A DNA stretch of 64,000 nt from Bradyrhizobium sp. NP1 (GCF_030378205.1 NZ_CP127385.1:4318001-4382000); one strand, 5' to 3'; shown: positions 1-9,985, counted from the stretch's first letter. The notes: generated from the letters alone by a model not told the origin. Numbers and translations are program-made.

Positions 1-350
1 CGCTCGATCCGTCGAATCCCAAGGCATGCCTGTGGAATCCGGCCGGCGCCTCCTTCGAGGCGGCTTGCGCCTTCGCGGGCGTCGATGCCGGCACGGCCGC
101 CATCATCGGCGGTCCCGGCGTGTTCGCGATGTTTCTCGACCGCTACGACACGTTCTGGCTTTCGCTCGCCCCTCATATACGCCTGCCTGGCGGCGAAGCC
201 TGCTTTCCCGGCGTGCCCGAGCGCACGCCGCAGCAGATTCTCGCCAGTCATGGTCTGAAAGCCGGCGCGCCAATCCCGCTCGATCCGGCCGAGGGTGTCA
301 CGGTGACGCCGTGGCGGCGCCTGCCTGCTTCGAGCGCCGGCGCCGGCTAG
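1..350 (+). CDS. Dihydrofolate reductase-like (RibD C-terminal family) protein, 5' truncated
   Basis: The gene enters from the left edge in the frame starting at base 3 and ends at TAG 348-350, leaving about 115 C-terminal residues. The visible part contains GGPGVFAMFLDRYDTFWLSL followed by APHIRLPGGEACFPGVP. This is the late nucleotide-binding strand (IIGGPGVF) and C-terminal sheet seen in DHFR-like reductases of the RibD C-terminal fold. The family reduces pteridine-like or related substrates with NADPH. The substrate here cannot be told and the active-site half is missing. Its stop overlaps the stop of the convergent DUF2336 gene by four bases. Confidence 0.75.
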   Translation, partial: LDPSNPKACLWNPAGASFEAACAFAGVDAGTAAIIGGPGVFAMFLDRYDTFWLSLAPHIRLPGGEACFPGVPERTPQQILASHGLKAGAPIPLDPAEGVTVTPWRRLPASSAGAG

Positions 351-1441
351 AACCGCACGGTGCGCTGCGCGACCGACAACGAAAAGACGTCGAACGTGGC
401 CCGGACGCGCTCGAGATCGTCATTTGAAACGGGCGGACACCCGGGGCGATTGCGAACGATCATCGTGGTGGTCGCCCAATTCAGCCTGGCGGCCTTGCAG
501 GTGACGATCAGTCCCTCGAGCTGATCGCTGAAAATCAGGGGCTCGATGACCTCGATCGGCGATCCCGACAGAAACGCCAGCGCGGCGACGACGTTGGCGT
601 ATTCGCGGCAGACCGCGAACCGGTTGACCGAGGAGTCGTTGAGCTTGCCCTTGCGATTGAGGTCGACCATCCGGGCATGCGCCTCGACATAGTCCGGCGG
701 CCCCGGCTGACGAAACTCTTCCGGCGCTTCCGTCGTCGCAACCGTCGTTTCGATCTTCTCTCGCACCGCCTGGGGCATCGCGAGCAGGTGGCGCATCCGC
801 GTGCCGTCGACCTTCGCCTGGACTTTTTTCCGCAGTCCTGGCGGGGCATCGGAGCGCTTTCCAAGCTTTTCCGCGAGACGCTCATCGCGCTCCGCCGCCT
901 CCACCAGCGCCGCCCATCCCGCCTGAGAGAGCCGCGCGCCGAGATTTTCCGCCAGCGCATGACGGACCTCGGCATCGCCGCGCTGCACCAGCGGTTCGCT
1001 CAACTGCGGATCGATCGATTGCCGGCTGGCGATCGCCAGCAGATGGGCGTGGTGCTGAGTGCGGGCGACCTCGACGAGATCAGCGTGCGCGATGCTTCGG
1101 CATCGCTTCAGCACGGGTCCCGCAATCGACGGATTCTGATCGAACGCAAGCCTCCGGATCGCCTTCGGCGGCGGCCGCTTGACGTCGGAAAGCGCCTTGC
1201 CGAGCTGGATCAGCGCGGGCGCTTCCACGCGGTCCATCAGGCGGACAATGACGTCGTCGAACACGCCGACCTGCTGTTCATGCAAACGGTCGACGTCGGC
1301 GACGAACAGATTCGTCACCTGTTGCAGGATTTCGGTCCATCGCTCTGGCGGCCGGCCATCGATGGCATCCAGTTCCGCTATCAATGCCGCCGACGCCACC
1401 ACAGCCACAATATTTGGCTCCCTGGCTGCAACACGCTTCAA
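347..1441 (-). CDS. DUF2336 domain-containing protein
   Basis: A 364-residue protein without signal peptide or membrane segment, built of short alpha-helical repeats. Phrases such as QRGDAEVRHALAENLGARLS resemble HEAT-like repeats and match the DUF2336 family, common in alphaproteobacteria and of uncertain function. The longest frame starts at TTG 1441, which has no clear ribosome-binding site. GTG 1408 is preceded by AGGGAG at a usable distance and may be the true start, giving 353 residues. A strong terminator-like hairpin lies just upstream on the same strand (1468-1502). The gene converges on the reductase fragment, with overlapping stops. Confidence 0.8.
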   Translation of the reverse strand: MKRVAAREPNIVAVVASAALIAELDAIDGRPPERWTEILQQVTNLFVADVDRLHEQQVGVFDDVIVRLMDRVEAPALIQLGKALSDVKRPPPKAIRRLAFDQNPSIAGPVLKRCRSIAHADLVEVARTQHHAHLLAIASRQSIDPQLSEPLVQRGDAEVRHALAENLGARLSQAGWAALVEAAERDERLAEKLGKRSDAPPGLRKKVQAKVDGTRMRHLLAMPQAVREKIETTVATTEAPEEFRQPGPPDYVEAHARMVDLNRKGKLNDSSVNRFAVCREYANVVAALAFLSGSPIEVIEPLIFSDQLEGLIVTCKAARLNWATTTMIVRNRPGCPPVSNDDLERVRATFDVFSLSVAQRTVRF

Positions 1442-1467
1442 TCGGTAATCAAATCATTCGCGAAATG

Positions 1468-1502
1468 AAAAAAAGCCGAGACACGAGCCATCGTGTCCCG
1501 GC
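1468..1502 (-). terminator. Rho-independent terminator-like hairpin upstream of the DUF2336 gene
   Basis: Read on the minus strand, an 11-bp stem (GCCGGGACACG with CGTGTCTCGGC, one G-U pair) closes a six-base loop and is followed by seven T. The hairpin sits 27-60 bases upstream of the DUF2336 start. The nearest minus-strand gene that could feed into it is beyond 3.3 kb, behind two plus-strand genes. It is therefore either an attenuator in the DUF2336 leader or the end of an unannotated minus-strand transcript. Confidence 0.7.
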
Positions 1503-1906
1503 CAAAATAGCTGCGGGCGGCTAAGGCCCCGTTAATGCTTGTCGCCCCCTTTGTTGCATTGCAGCGCGACCCGTCCCTCGTTGCGGCCACCGACGTTTCC
1601 GGGACGTTTACGAAAAAGTTGCGGATTCCGGCTTCAATTCGCCGGATGTCACCGGGGTTTAGGTGCGCTGAAGCCGTCGGCAGGTTGCCGCGAGATTGTG
1701 CTGTGTTGAAGTGGCTGCTTCTTTTCGGCAGCGAATTTGAAATTGCATCATTCGTATCGGGCGCAAGCACATTATGGTCGTCGCGGTCGTACCTGAAGAC
1801 AAGCAGCAGCCACTGCCCAGGGGTTTGTTCTGGTTAGCAACGGGCGATGGCGGTTCTGGAAGGCGCGTGAAGGGGTAATTTTCGGCTCTAGACTGAGGGC
1901 AAGTGC
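1503..1906. other. Non-coding stretch before the PilZ gene
   Basis: About 400 bases without a supported gene. A 34-codon plus-strand frame (ATG 1774 to TAA 1878) exists but has no ribosome-binding site and no recognisable product. The region presumably carries the promoter of the PilZ gene and of the minus-strand transcript ending at 1468. I see no convincing -35/-10 pair. Confidence 0.5.
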
Positions 1907-2203
1907 ATGTCCTTCGGAATGCGAAAGAGCGAACGCGTTCGTTTTGAACGCGGCGTCCAGGTGTACATGATGGGAATCGACGGGACCTGGCGTCGCGATT
2001 GCCAGCTGATCGACGTGTCCCAGACCGGCGCGCGCCTGTGCGTCGGATCTTCGATCGAGGGACTGGACCTGAAGGAGTTCTTCCTTCTGCTGTCCTCCAC
2101 CGGTCTCGCCTACCGGCGATGCAAGCTCATTCGCGTGATGGGGGATGAAATCGGCATCGAGTTTCTCGCGCGCGAGAAACCGAAAAGACCGTCCCGCAAG
2201 TGA
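1907..2203 (+). CDS. PilZ domain protein
   Basis: A 98-residue single-domain protein. The N-terminal MRKSERVRFERG carries the basic RxxxR cluster and DVSQTGARL matches the D/NxSxxG motif. Together these form the cyclic-di-GMP binding signature of PilZ domains. No membrane segment or second domain is present, so it is probably a cytoplasmic cyclic-di-GMP receptor or adaptor. GAGGG lies upstream of the ATG. The next gene, 28 bases downstream on the same strand, encodes an HD-GYP protein, so the two are probably co-transcribed. Confidence 0.88.
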   Translation: MSFGMRKSERVRFERGVQVYMMGIDGTWRRDCQLIDVSQTGARLCVGSSIEGLDLKEFFLLLSSTGLAYRRCKLIRVMGDEIGIEFLAREKPKRPSRK

Positions 2204-2231
2204 GCTTCGTGCGAATTGGGGTCGCCTTTAA

Positions 2232-3281
2232 ATGTGCATCCACGTCATCGGCGACAGCCCTGCCAAGCTATCCGCGGTCAACGCCATCCTCCACCTGCAA
2301 TACGATGTCTCGTCGGAACTGCTGGGCAACCACGAGCTCCACGCCGCTGACACCGACGCGGTCATCGTCACCGCGGATCTGACCGTCGTCGACAACATTC
2401 TTGCGCTCAAGAATCTGAGTGCGAAGCTGAAGCTGATCCGCAAGCGCATTTTCCTCGTCGAGGAGCGATCCCGCCTGGGGACCGTGCAGGCCTATGCGCT
2501 GGGGGCCACGCACGTGCTGACAACCCCCGTCAGCAAGGCGCAGTTGCTGGCGAAGCTCGTCGACCACAATTCGGCGCCCTGGACCAACGGCAAGACTCTC
2601 GCAAACGGCCGCGAAGCCGCCCTCGCCGGCGCGGCTTGCATCGCCTCGATGTTTTCGGCCGTGGTCGACGGCGTTCCGATCGATGTGGACGCCGCCAAGG
2701 AGGCGGGCCGCAAGATCGCCGAGAGTATCGCCGAGGACGGCCTGTCATACTGGCTCGACACCGTTCGCCGCCACCACGAAGGCACCTACCAGCATTGCCT
2801 GCTGGTCACGGGCGTCGCGGTCGATTTCGGATTGAGCCTGGGTTTGCGGAAAGCCGATATGGAGCGGCTCTATTCCGCTGCCATGTTCCACGACATCGGC
2901 AAGGCGAGAATCCCGCTGGCCGTGCTCGAAAAGCCTGCGGGTCTCAGTCCGGAAGAGCGGACACTGATCGAGTCTCATCCGGAGGCCGGATACGCGGCGC
3001 TGGCGGGGACTGCCGGCATCTCGCCGGAGATCCTCGACGCCGTGCGGCATCATCACGAATATCTCGATGGCAGCGGATATCCCGACGGGCTGTGCGGTGC
3101 CGCCATCGCCGACATCGTGAGACTCCTGACTATCTCCGATATCTTTTCGGCCCTGATCGAAAATCGCGAATACCGGCCGCCCCTGCCGCGCGAGACGGCC
3201 TACGAGATCCTTCAGGGCATGCACGGAAAGCTCGAGATGCCGCTCGTTGCCGCCTTCCGCGAGGTCGCGCTCACGCGCTGA
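2232..3281 (+). CDS. HD-GYP phosphodiesterase with degenerate receiver-like N-terminus
   Basis: A 349-residue protein. Residues 1-115 look like a response-regulator receiver fold (MCIHVIGDSPAK, DAVIVTADL, GATHVLTTPVSKAQLL). The usual KP near the end of that fold is TP, so phosphoryl control is doubtful. Residues about 175-345 are an HD-GYP domain with HDIGK (H220, D221), HHE (274-276) and DGSGYP (GYP 282-284), the complete metal and cyclic-di-GMP motif set. The expected reaction is hydrolysis of cyclic-di-GMP. It lies just downstream of a PilZ gene and has no membrane segment. Confidence 0.88.
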   Translation: MCIHVIGDSPAKLSAVNAILHLQYDVSSELLGNHELHAADTDAVIVTADLTVVDNILALKNLSAKLKLIRKRIFLVEERSRLGTVQAYALGATHVLTTPVSKAQLLAKLVDHNSAPWTNGKTLANGREAALAGAACIASMFSAVVDGVPIDVDAAKEAGRKIAESIAEDGLSYWLDTVRRHHEGTYQHCLLVTGVAVDFGLSLGLRKADMERLYSAAMFHDIGKARIPLAVLEKPAGLSPEERTLIESHPEAGYAALAGTAGISPEILDAVRHHHEYLDGSGYPDGLCGAAIADIVRLLTISDIFSALIENREYRPPLPRETAYEILQGMHGKLEMPLVAAFREVALTR

Positions 3282-3308
3282 ATGCGTCAGGCCGACGAAC
3301 CGTCCCGG

Positions 3309-3761
3309 CTATACGTCTCCGTAGGCCGCCTCGGCCTGCCGCGTGCCACGGCCGTAGCCCGCAATGATGAACAGCCCGCCGATGATCGACAGATTCTTCA
3401 GCGCGTCCATCAGTGTCCTGGCGTTGTCGGGCGGGGACTGATTCCAGAAATCGTGGAAGTAGTAGGTCGCGCCGATCACGAAGAAGATCAGGAGGATCGC
3501 GAAGAACCGCGCGCCGAAATTGAGCGCAATCATCAGGCCGCTGACAATCTCGAACCCTCCCACCGCGACCGCCAGCAGTTGCGGCGTCTGCATTCCGGTC
3601 GCGCTCTCGAGCTGAGCCATATAGGGAGCGACGGCGGCGGGGATCGCGATCTTGGCGGCGATGAAGTCGGCGGTGGCCTGGATGCCGAACAGCTTGGTGG
3701 CCCCCGAATAGATGAACAGCACGGCAAACAGGATTCGCCCGAACGTAATGAGTGCTGGCAT
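3309..3761 (-). CDS. DoxX family membrane protein
   Basis: About 150 residues with four hydrophobic segments: LITFGRILFAVLFIYSG near the N-terminus, a pair around LLAVAVGGFEIVSGLMIAL and FFAILLIFFVIGATYYF, and SIIGGLFIIAGYG at the end. The pattern GRILFAVLFIYSGATKL is typical of DoxX/DoxD-like membrane proteins, some of which act in respiratory or thiol redox chemistry. The substrate here is unknown. I place the start at ATG 3761 because GAAGAGG precedes it by about six bases. An upstream ATG at 3797 would add 12 residues without a better ribosome-binding site. It converges on the HD-GYP gene. Confidence 0.82.
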   Translation of the reverse strand: MPALITFGRILFAVLFIYSGATKLFGIQATADFIAAKIAIPAAVAPYMAQLESATGMQTPQLLAVAVGGFEIVSGLMIALNFGARFFAILLIFFVIGATYYFHDFWNQSPPDNARTLMDALKNLSIIGGLFIIAGYGRGTRQAEAAYGDV

Positions 3762-3859
3762 TATCGGCCTCTTCCATGCTTCCGGCGGCGTCTTCAAAGC
3801 CGCAATGATTATGCGGGTTCTCTGTCAGCTTTTCAAACCATCAATTCCACGAACCTTCT

Positions 3860-6166
3860 CTAGGCAAACAGGCTCGGCTGCTGGCGCCCGGCGCGCTCCT
3901 GGGCTTCGACCACGGCGACGGCAGTCATGTTCAGCACGCCCCGCGCGGTCACCGACGGCGTCAGGATATGCGCCGGCCGCGCCGGCCCGATCAGGATCGG
4001 GCCCACCGGCAGCGCGTCCGCCAGCACCTTGATCATCTGATAGGCGACGTTGGCGGTGTCGAGCGTGGGCATGATCAGGATGTTGGCTTCGCCCTCCAGC
4101 TTCGAATGCGGCAACACCAGCTTGCGCGCCGATGCCGACAGCGCGGTATCGCCCTGCATCTCGCCGTCCGCCTCGATCTCCGGATGTTTCTCCTTCAACA
4201 GGGAGGTGGCGCGGCGCATCTTACGCGAGGAATCCGTATCATAGCTGCCGAAGTCGGAATGTGACACGAATGCGATCTTGGGCTTGATGTTGAAGCGCTG
4301 GACATGGGTCGCCGCCAGTGACGCCATCTCCGCGAGCTCCTCGGCGCTCGGATTGGGGCGCACCTGGGTATCGGCGATGAAATAGGCGCCCTTGCTCGTG
4401 ATCATCAGCGCCAGTGCGGCATAATCGCTGACCCCCGGCAGAAAACCGACGATTTCGCGCACGTGCCGCAGATGGCTCATGTAGCGGCCCTCGACGCCGC
4501 AGATCATGGCGTCGGCCTCGCCGCGGATCACCGCGAGCGCCGCGATCACCGTATTGTTGGTCCGCACGACGGTGCGGGCGGCGTCCGGCGTGACGCCGCG
4601 CCGGCCGGCCACCTCGATGTAGGACTGGACATAGGAGCGGTAGCGGGGATCGTCCTCGGGATTGACGAGATCGAAATCCCGCCCCGCCTTGATCGAAAGG
4701 CCGAAGCGCTTGATGCGCGTCTCGACCACCGACGGCCGGCCCACCAGAATCGGCCGCCCCAGCTGCTCCTCCAGCACGACTTGCGTGGCGCGCAGCACGC
4801 GCTCGTCCTCACCCTCGGCATAGATCACCCGCATCGGCTGGGTCTTGGCCTTGGCGAACATCGGCTTCATGAAGAGGCCTGAGCGGAACGCGAAGCGCTC
4901 GAGCAGCGCGGTATATTCGTCGAAATTTTTGATCGGCCGCGTCGCGACGCCCGATTCCATCGCGGCCCTGGCGACCGCCGGCGCGATCCGCAGGATCAGG
5001 CGCGGGTCGAAGGGGCTCGGGATCAGCGATCCCGGCCCGAACCCCTGCGTCTCGCCGGTGTCAAAACCCTGCGCGACCGCATCCGACGGCGGATCGCGCG
5101 CGAGCTGCGCGATCGCATCGACCGCGGCATGTTTCATCGCCTCGTTGATCGCGGTGGCGCCGACATCGAGCGCGCCGCGGAAGATGAAGGGGAAGCACAG
5201 GACGTTGTTGACCTGGTTGGGGAAGTCGGAGCGGCCCGTGCAGATCATCGCATCAGGGCGGGCTTTCCGCGCCTCGTCCGGCATGATTTCCGGGTCCGGG
5301 TTGGCCAGCGCCATCACCAGCGGCTTATCCGCCATCTGCTTGACCATCTCGGGCTTGAGCACGTTCGGCGCCGAGAGGCCCAGGAAAATGTCGGCGCCGG
5401 GGATCACGTCGGCGAGCGTGCGCTTGTCGCTCTTTTGCGCATAAGCCCCCTTCCAGCGATCCATCAGCTTGGTACGGCCTTCATAGACGAGGCCCTCGAT
5501 GTCGCAGACCCAGATGTTCTCGCGCCGCGCCCCGAGCGAGACGAGCAGATTGAGGCAGGCGATCGCCGCAGCCCCGGCGCCCGACGCCACGATCTTAACG
5601 TCGGAGAGCTTCTTGCCGTTGAGCAGGAGGGCGTTCTTGATCGCCGCGCCGACGATGATCGCGGTGCCATGCTGATCGTCATGGAACACCGGGATCTTCA
5701 TGCGCTCCTTCAGCCGCGCCTCGATCTCGAAACATTCCGGGCCGCGGATGTCCTCGAGATTGATGCCGCCGAAGGTCGGCTCCAGCGCCGCCACCGTCTC
5801 GACTACGCGATCGATGGTGTCGGCCGCGATCTCGATGTCGAAGACGTCGATGCCGGCGAATTTCTTGAACAGCACCGCCTTGCCTTCCATGACGGGCTTC
5901 GAGGCCAGCGGCCCGATATTGCCGAGCCCCAGCACCGCCGTGCCGTTGGAGACGACGGCGACGAGGTTGGCGCGCGAGGTGAGCGAGGCCGCTTCCGCGG
6001 GGTCCTTGGCGATCTCGGTGCAGGCGGCCGCGACGCCCGGCGAATAGGCCAGCGCGAGGTCGCGCTGGTTGGCGAGCGGCTTGGTCGCCTGAATCTCGAG
6101 TTTGCCCGGCCGCGGCAGCCGATGATAGGCGAGCGCCGCGGAATGCAGGTCTTCAGAATAAGTCAT
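3860..6166 (-). CDS. maeB: NADP-dependent malic enzyme with C-terminal phosphotransacetylase domain
   Basis: A 768-residue chimeric malic enzyme. Residues 1 to about 430 are the malic domain: [16 protein letters not shown], the metal-binding [20 protein letters not shown], and the nucleotide fold [17 protein letters not shown]. Residues about 440-768 resemble phosphate acetyltransferase ([20 protein letters not shown]). In known MaeB enzymes this part is regulatory and lacks transacetylase activity. The reaction is oxidative decarboxylation of malate to pyruvate with NAD(P)H, supplying acetyl-CoA from C4 acids. Cofactor choice (the DME versus TME types of rhizobia) cannot be settled by eye. 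AspS lies upstream on the same strand. Confidence 0.93.
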   Translation of the reverse strand: MTYSEDLHSAALAYHRLPRPGKLEIQATKPLANQRDLALAYSPGVAAACTEIAKDPAEAASLTSRANLVAVVSNGTAVLGLGNIGPLASKPVMEGKAVLFKKFAGIDVFDIEIAADTIDRVVETVAALEPTFGGINLEDIRGPECFEIEARLKERMKIPVFHDDQHGTAIIVGAAIKNALLLNGKKLSDVKIVASGAGAAAIACLNLLVSLGARRENIWVCDIEGLVYEGRTKLMDRWKGAYAQKSDKRTLADVIPGADIFLGLSAPNVLKPEMVKQMADKPLVMALANPDPEIMPDEARKARPDAMICTGRSDFPNQVNNVLCFPFIFRGALDVGATAINEAMKHAAVDAIAQLARDPPSDAVAQGFDTGETQGFGPGSLIPSPFDPRLILRIAPAVARAAMESGVATRPIKNFDEYTALLERFAFRSGLFMKPMFAKAKTQPMRVIYAEGEDERVLRATQVVLEEQLGRPILVGRPSVVETRIKRFGLSIKAGRDFDLVNPEDDPRYRSYVQSYIEVAGRRGVTPDAARTVVRTNNTVIAALAVIRGEADAMICGVEGRYMSHLRHVREIVGFLPGVSDYAALALMITSKGAYFIADTQVRPNPSAEELAEMASLAATHVQRFNIKPKIAFVSHSDFGSYDTDSSRKMRRATSLLKEKHPEIEADGEMQGDTALSASARKLVLPHSKLEGEANILIMPTLDTANVAYQMIKVLADALPVGPILIGPARPAHILTPSVTARGVLNMTAVAVVEAQERAGRQQPSLFA

Positions 6167-6207
6167 TCACTCCCCCGCGAGCTTCCCGAATTGGTTTTCG
6201 GTCGTAC

Positions 6208-7980
6208 CTATTTTTGCGGCACATTGAGCCGGATGTGAAGCTCGCGCAACTGCTTCGGCGTCACCTCGGATGGCGCCCCCATCAAGAGGTCCACCGCCTG
6301 CTGATTCATCGGGAAGAGCGAGATTTCGCGCAGGTTGGTGGTGCCGCAGAGGAGCATCACGATACGGTCGAGGCCGGCCGCCATGCCGCCATGCGGCGGT
6401 GCACCGTACTGAAATGCGCGGTACATGCCGCCAAACCGCTCGACGACCTCCTTCTCGCCATAGCCCGCGATCTCGAACGCCTTGACCATCGCCTCGGGGC
6501 GATGGTTGCGGATGCCGCCGGAGGCGATCTCGTAGCCGTTGCAGGTGATGTCGTACTGGAATGCCTTGATCGACAGCGGGTCCTGCGTCTGAAGCGCCTC
6601 GAGTCCACCTTGCGGCATCGAGAACGGGTTGTGCGAGAAATCGACCTTCTTCTCGTCCTCGTTATACTCGAACATCGGGAAGTCGACGATCCAGGCGAGC
6701 TCGAACCGCTCCTTGTCGACGAGATTCAACTCCTCGCCGACCTTGGTGCGGGCGAGGCCTGCGAACTTCCAGAATTTCTCGGGATCGCCGGCGACGAAGA
6801 AGGCGGCATCGCCCTCCTTCATGCCGAGCTGCTCGCGGATCGCTGCGGTCCGCTCCGGGCCGATATTGTTGGCAAGGGGACCTGCGCCCTCGCCGCCCTC
6901 GCGCCACATGATGTAGCCGAGCCCGGGCTGGCCTTCACCTTGCGCCCATGAGTTCATGCGGTCGCAGAAGGCGCGGCTGCCGCCACCCTTGCCCGGGATC
7001 GCCCAGACCTGGTTCTTCGGGTCCTCCAGCATCCGCGCGAACACCTTGAAGCCGGAGCCGCGGAAATGCTCGGAGACGTCCTGCATCACGATCGGGTTGC
7101 GCAGGTCGGGCTTGTCGCTGCCATATTTGCGGATGGCCTCGGCAAAGGGGATGCGCGGCCAGCCCTTGGTCACCGGCTTGCCCTTGGCGAACTCCTCGAA
7201 CACACCCGTGATCACCGGCTCCAGCGCCGCGAACACGTCGTCCTGGGTGACGAAGCTCATCTCGACGTCGAGCTGGTAGAACTCGCCCGGCAGGCGGTCG
7301 GCGCGCGGGTCCTCGTCGCGGAAGCAGGGCGCGATCTGGAAATAGCGATCGAAGCCCGACATCATCAAGAGCTGCTTGTACTGCTGCGGCGCCTGCGGCA
7401 GCGCGTAGAATTTTCCGGGATGGATACGGGACGGCACCAGGAAGTCGCGCGCGCCTTCCGGCGAGGAGGCGGTCAGGATCGGGGTCTGGAACTCGAAGAA
7501 GCCCTGCTCCTTCATGCGCCGGCGCATGGAATCGACGATGGCGCCGCGCGTCATGATGTTCTGGTGCAGCTTCTCGCGGCGCAGGTCGAGAAAGCGGTAT
7601 TTCAGGCGGATGTCTTCGGGGTATTCCTGCTCGCCGAACACCGGCAGCGGCAGCTCCGCCGCGGGTCCCAACACCTCGATGTCGGCGACATAGACCTCGA
7701 CCAGGCCAGTCGGCAGCTCCGGGTTGTCGGTACCCTCTGGACGGCGGCGCACCTTGCCTTCCATCCGCACCACCCATTCGGAACGCAGCTTCTCGGCATC
7801 CTTGAACGCCGGCGAGTCCGGATCGACCACGCACTGGGTGATGCCGTAATGGTCGCGCAAGTCGATGAACAGCACGCCGCCATGGTCACGGATGCGGTGG
7901 CACCAGCCGGACAGCCGGACCGTCTCGCCGATGTGGCTCTCGCGGAGCGCGCCGCAGGTGTGGGTCCGGTAACGATGCAT
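6208..7980 (-). CDS. aspS: Aspartate--tRNA ligase
   Basis: A 590-residue class II synthetase. The N-terminal OB-fold ([20 protein letters not shown]) binds the anticodon. Motif 2 is [19 protein letters not shown], the bacterial GAD insertion lies in the middle, and motif 3 ends in [10 protein letters not shown] start at ATG 7980 ([15 protein letters not shown]), the usual beginning of alphaproteobacterial AspRS. An upstream ATG at 8076 would add 32 residues with no family counterpart. Whether it also charges tRNA-Asn cannot be judged from this window. It is divergent from selO. Confidence 0.95.
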   Translation of the reverse strand: MHRYRTHTCGALRESHIGETVRLSGWCHRIRDHGGVLFIDLRDHYGITQCVVDPDSPAFKDAEKLRSEWVVRMEGKVRRRPEGTDNPELPTGLVEVYVADIEVLGPAAELPLPVFGEQEYPEDIRLKYRFLDLRREKLHQNIMTRGAIVDSMRRRMKEQGFFEFQTPILTASSPEGARDFLVPSRIHPGKFYALPQAPQQYKQLLMMSGFDRYFQIAPCFRDEDPRADRLPGEFYQLDVEMSFVTQDDVFAALEPVITGVFEEFAKGKPVTKGWPRIPFAEAIRKYGSDKPDLRNPIVMQDVSEHFRGSGFKVFARMLEDPKNQVWAIPGKGGGSRAFCDRMNSWAQGEGQPGLGYIMWREGGEGAGPLANNIGPERTAAIREQLGMKEGDAAFFVAGDPEKFWKFAGLARTKVGEELNLVDKERFELAWIVDFPMFEYNEDEKKVDFSHNPFSMPQGGLEALQTQDPLSIKAFQYDITCNGYEIASGGIRNHRPEAMVKAFEIAGYGEKEVVERFGGMYRAFQYGAPPHGGMAAGLDRIVMLLCGTTNLREISLFPMNQQAVDLLMGAPSEVTPKQLRELHIRLNVPQK

Positions 7981-8134
7981 GGGGTCCTGGAACAGTTTCG
8001 GAAAAAGGGAATCGGGAGCCATGGGGGCCACCCCGAATTTGCGGGAGGGTTTACCCGAGGCGGGATGGCGCGGCAACCAAATGGCGTAGGCGTTTGGGCT
8101 CGAAAAAGCACCCCACTGCGCCTATCTTGAGCAC

Positions 8135-9613
8135 ATGACGGTGCATTTCCCCTTCCAGAACACCTATGCGGCGTTGCCGGCGAATTTTTTCGCCCGCGTC
8201 GCGCCGACGCCGGTGTCCGCCCCCCGGCTGATCAAGCTGAACCGGCCACTCGCGATTCACCTCGGCCTCGACCCTGATCTCCTGGAAACCGCCGAAGGCG
8301 CTGAAATCCTGGCCGGCAAGGCCTTGCCCGCCGGCGCCGATCCGATCGCCATGGCCTATGCCGGCCACCAGTTCGGACAATTTGTTCCCCAGCTCGGCGA
8401 CGGCCGGGCCATCCTGCTCGGCGAGGTGATCGACAGGGACGGCGTCCGCCGCGACATCCAGCTCAAGGGCTCGGGTCCGACCCCGTTTTCCCGCCGGGGC
8501 GATGGCCGCGCCGCGCTCGGGCCGGTCCTGCGCGAATACATCGTCAGCGAGGCAATGGCCGCGCTCGGCATTCCGACCACGCGCTCGCTCGCAGCCGCGA
8601 TCACCGGCGAGAATGTGATCCGCGAAACCGTGCTGCCCGGCGCAGTCCTGACCCGCGTCGCGGCAAGCCACATCCGGGTCGGCACCTTCCAGTATTTTGC
8701 CGCGCGCGGCGACGTCGAGGGCGTCCGCCAGCTCGCCGACCACGTTATCGCCCGGCATTATCCGGACCTCGCCCTCACCGAGCGCCCCTACCACGCCCTG
8801 CTCAAGGGCGTGATCGGGCGCCAGGCCGAGCTTGTCGCGCGCTGGCTCCTCGTCGGCTTCATCCACGGCGTGATGAACACCGACAACACCTCGATCTCAG
8901 GCGAGACCATCGATTACGGCCCCTGCGCCTTCATGGACGACTACGACCCCGCGACCGTCTTTTCGTCGATCGACGAGCTTGGCCGCTACGCCTATGGCAA
9001 CCAGCCGCGGATCGCGTTGTGGAATCTGACGCGGCTTGCCGAATGCCTGCTGCCCTTGTTCAGCGAGGACAAGGAAAAGGCGATCGAGGAGGCCCAAGCG
9101 ATTCTCGGCGAGTTCGCCGGGAAATTCACCGCCGCCTATCAGGCCGGCCTGCGGCGGAAAATCGGACTGTTCACCGCGCGCGATGGCGACGAGGCGCTGG
9201 TGCAGGACCTGCTCGATGCCATGGCGAAGAACCAGGCCGACTTCACCCTCACCTTCCGCCGCCTCAGCGAGGCGGCAGGCGATCCGGCCAGCGACCACAG
9301 TGTGCGCGAGCTGTTCACCGACGCGAGCGCCTATGACGAATGGGCGGCCCGCTGGCTGGAGCGGCTGGCCGCCGAGCCGCAATCGCCGGAAGAGCGGCGC
9401 AATGCGATGCGGTCCGTCAATCCCGCCTTCATTCCGCGCAACCACCGCGTCGAGGCGGTCATTGCGGCCGCAACGACGAAAGACGACTACGCCCCGTTCG
9501 AGGAGCTGCTCAAGGTGCTGTCCAGGCCCTATGAGGACCAGCCGGAATTTGCCGCCTACGCCGATCCGCCATTGCCGGACCAGCGCGTGATGCAGACCTT
9601 CTGCGGGACGTGA
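8135..9613 (+). CDS. selO: SelO (YdiU/UPF0061) protein adenylyltransferase
   Basis: A 492-residue pseudokinase-fold protein. It shows AYAGHQFGQFVPQLGDGRA and DIQLKGSGPTPFSRRGDGRA in the nucleotide-binding half, VGTFQYFAARGD, and the metal and catalytic stretch HGVMNTDNTSISGETIDYGP. SelO transfers AMP to Ser, Thr or Tyr of target proteins and is tied to redox homeostasis. The C-terminus ends MQTFCGT, a cysteine near the position where some family members carry selenocysteine or a CxxC-like motif. Length is typical of the family. It is transcribed away from aspS. Confidence 0.92.
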   Translation: MTVHFPFQNTYAALPANFFARVAPTPVSAPRLIKLNRPLAIHLGLDPDLLETAEGAEILAGKALPAGADPIAMAYAGHQFGQFVPQLGDGRAILLGEVIDRDGVRRDIQLKGSGPTPFSRRGDGRAALGPVLREYIVSEAMAALGIPTTRSLAAAITGENVIRETVLPGAVLTRVAASHIRVGTFQYFAARGDVEGVRQLADHVIARHYPDLALTERPYHALLKGVIGRQAELVARWLLVGFIHGVMNTDNTSISGETIDYGPCAFMDDYDPATVFSSIDELGRYAYGNQPRIALWNLTRLAECLLPLFSEDKEKAIEEAQAILGEFAGKFTAAYQAGLRRKIGLFTARDGDEALVQDLLDAMAKNQADFTLTFRRLSEAAGDPASDHSVRELFTDASAYDEWAARWLERLAAEPQSPEERRNAMRSVNPAFIPRNHRVEAVIAAATTKDDYAPFEELLKVLSRPYEDQPEFAAYADPPLPDQRVMQTFCGT

Positions 9614-9715
9614 CCCGTTAACCGGGCGTCCACCATTGAATCGGTCGCGTCCCGCCGGTTAAGGAAGGGTCAATCCGCTCCCGCCAAAGCTTCAGCTTTG
9701 TTGGGGGATTATGCC

Positions 9716-9823
9716 GTGGACGCGCTTGTTTTCGAATTCATGGGATTGGCGATGCTCGGTTTATGCGTCATCGTACTGGCGATACCGTCGGTGTGCCGAG
9801 AGCGCAAAGAGCTGCGGCGCTAG
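9716..9823 (+). CDS. Small single-pass membrane protein, 35 residues
   Basis: A short frame beginning at GTG 9716, eight bases after the Shine-Dalgarno-like GGGGG at 9703-9707, and ending at TAG 9821. The product is 35 residues: a short acidic start (MDALVFEF), a hydrophobic run GLAMLGLCVIVLAIP, and a basic tail CRERKELRR. This is a classic small N-out/C-in membrane peptide by the positive-inside rule. I recognise no family. It lies alone between selO and rnd. The coherent topology plus the ribosome-binding site are the only evidence. Confidence 0.55.
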   Translation: MDALVFEFMGLAMLGLCVIVLAIPSVCRERKELRR

Positions 9824-9985
9824 GCCGATTATCCGCCAGAATTGGCCGCGAACGCGCCGTGAGTCGCCACAGTGATGCCTTGCAAAGCTCATGATCCGGC
9901 TCAAATGCAAGGCTCGAATTTTAGCAAACACCCTTGACAGGCCAGCGCTTTCGGTCGAACGGCTGTAGTAGCGTATGGACTGTTC

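Noticed and set aside
26..427. 133-codon plus-strand frame at the window start
   Set aside because: Arg-rich and out of frame with the recognisable reductase C-terminus that ends at 350.
1774..1878. 34-codon plus-strand frame before the PilZ gene
   Set aside because: No ribosome-binding site, no hydrophobic or conserved feature. Possible but not supportable from one sequence.
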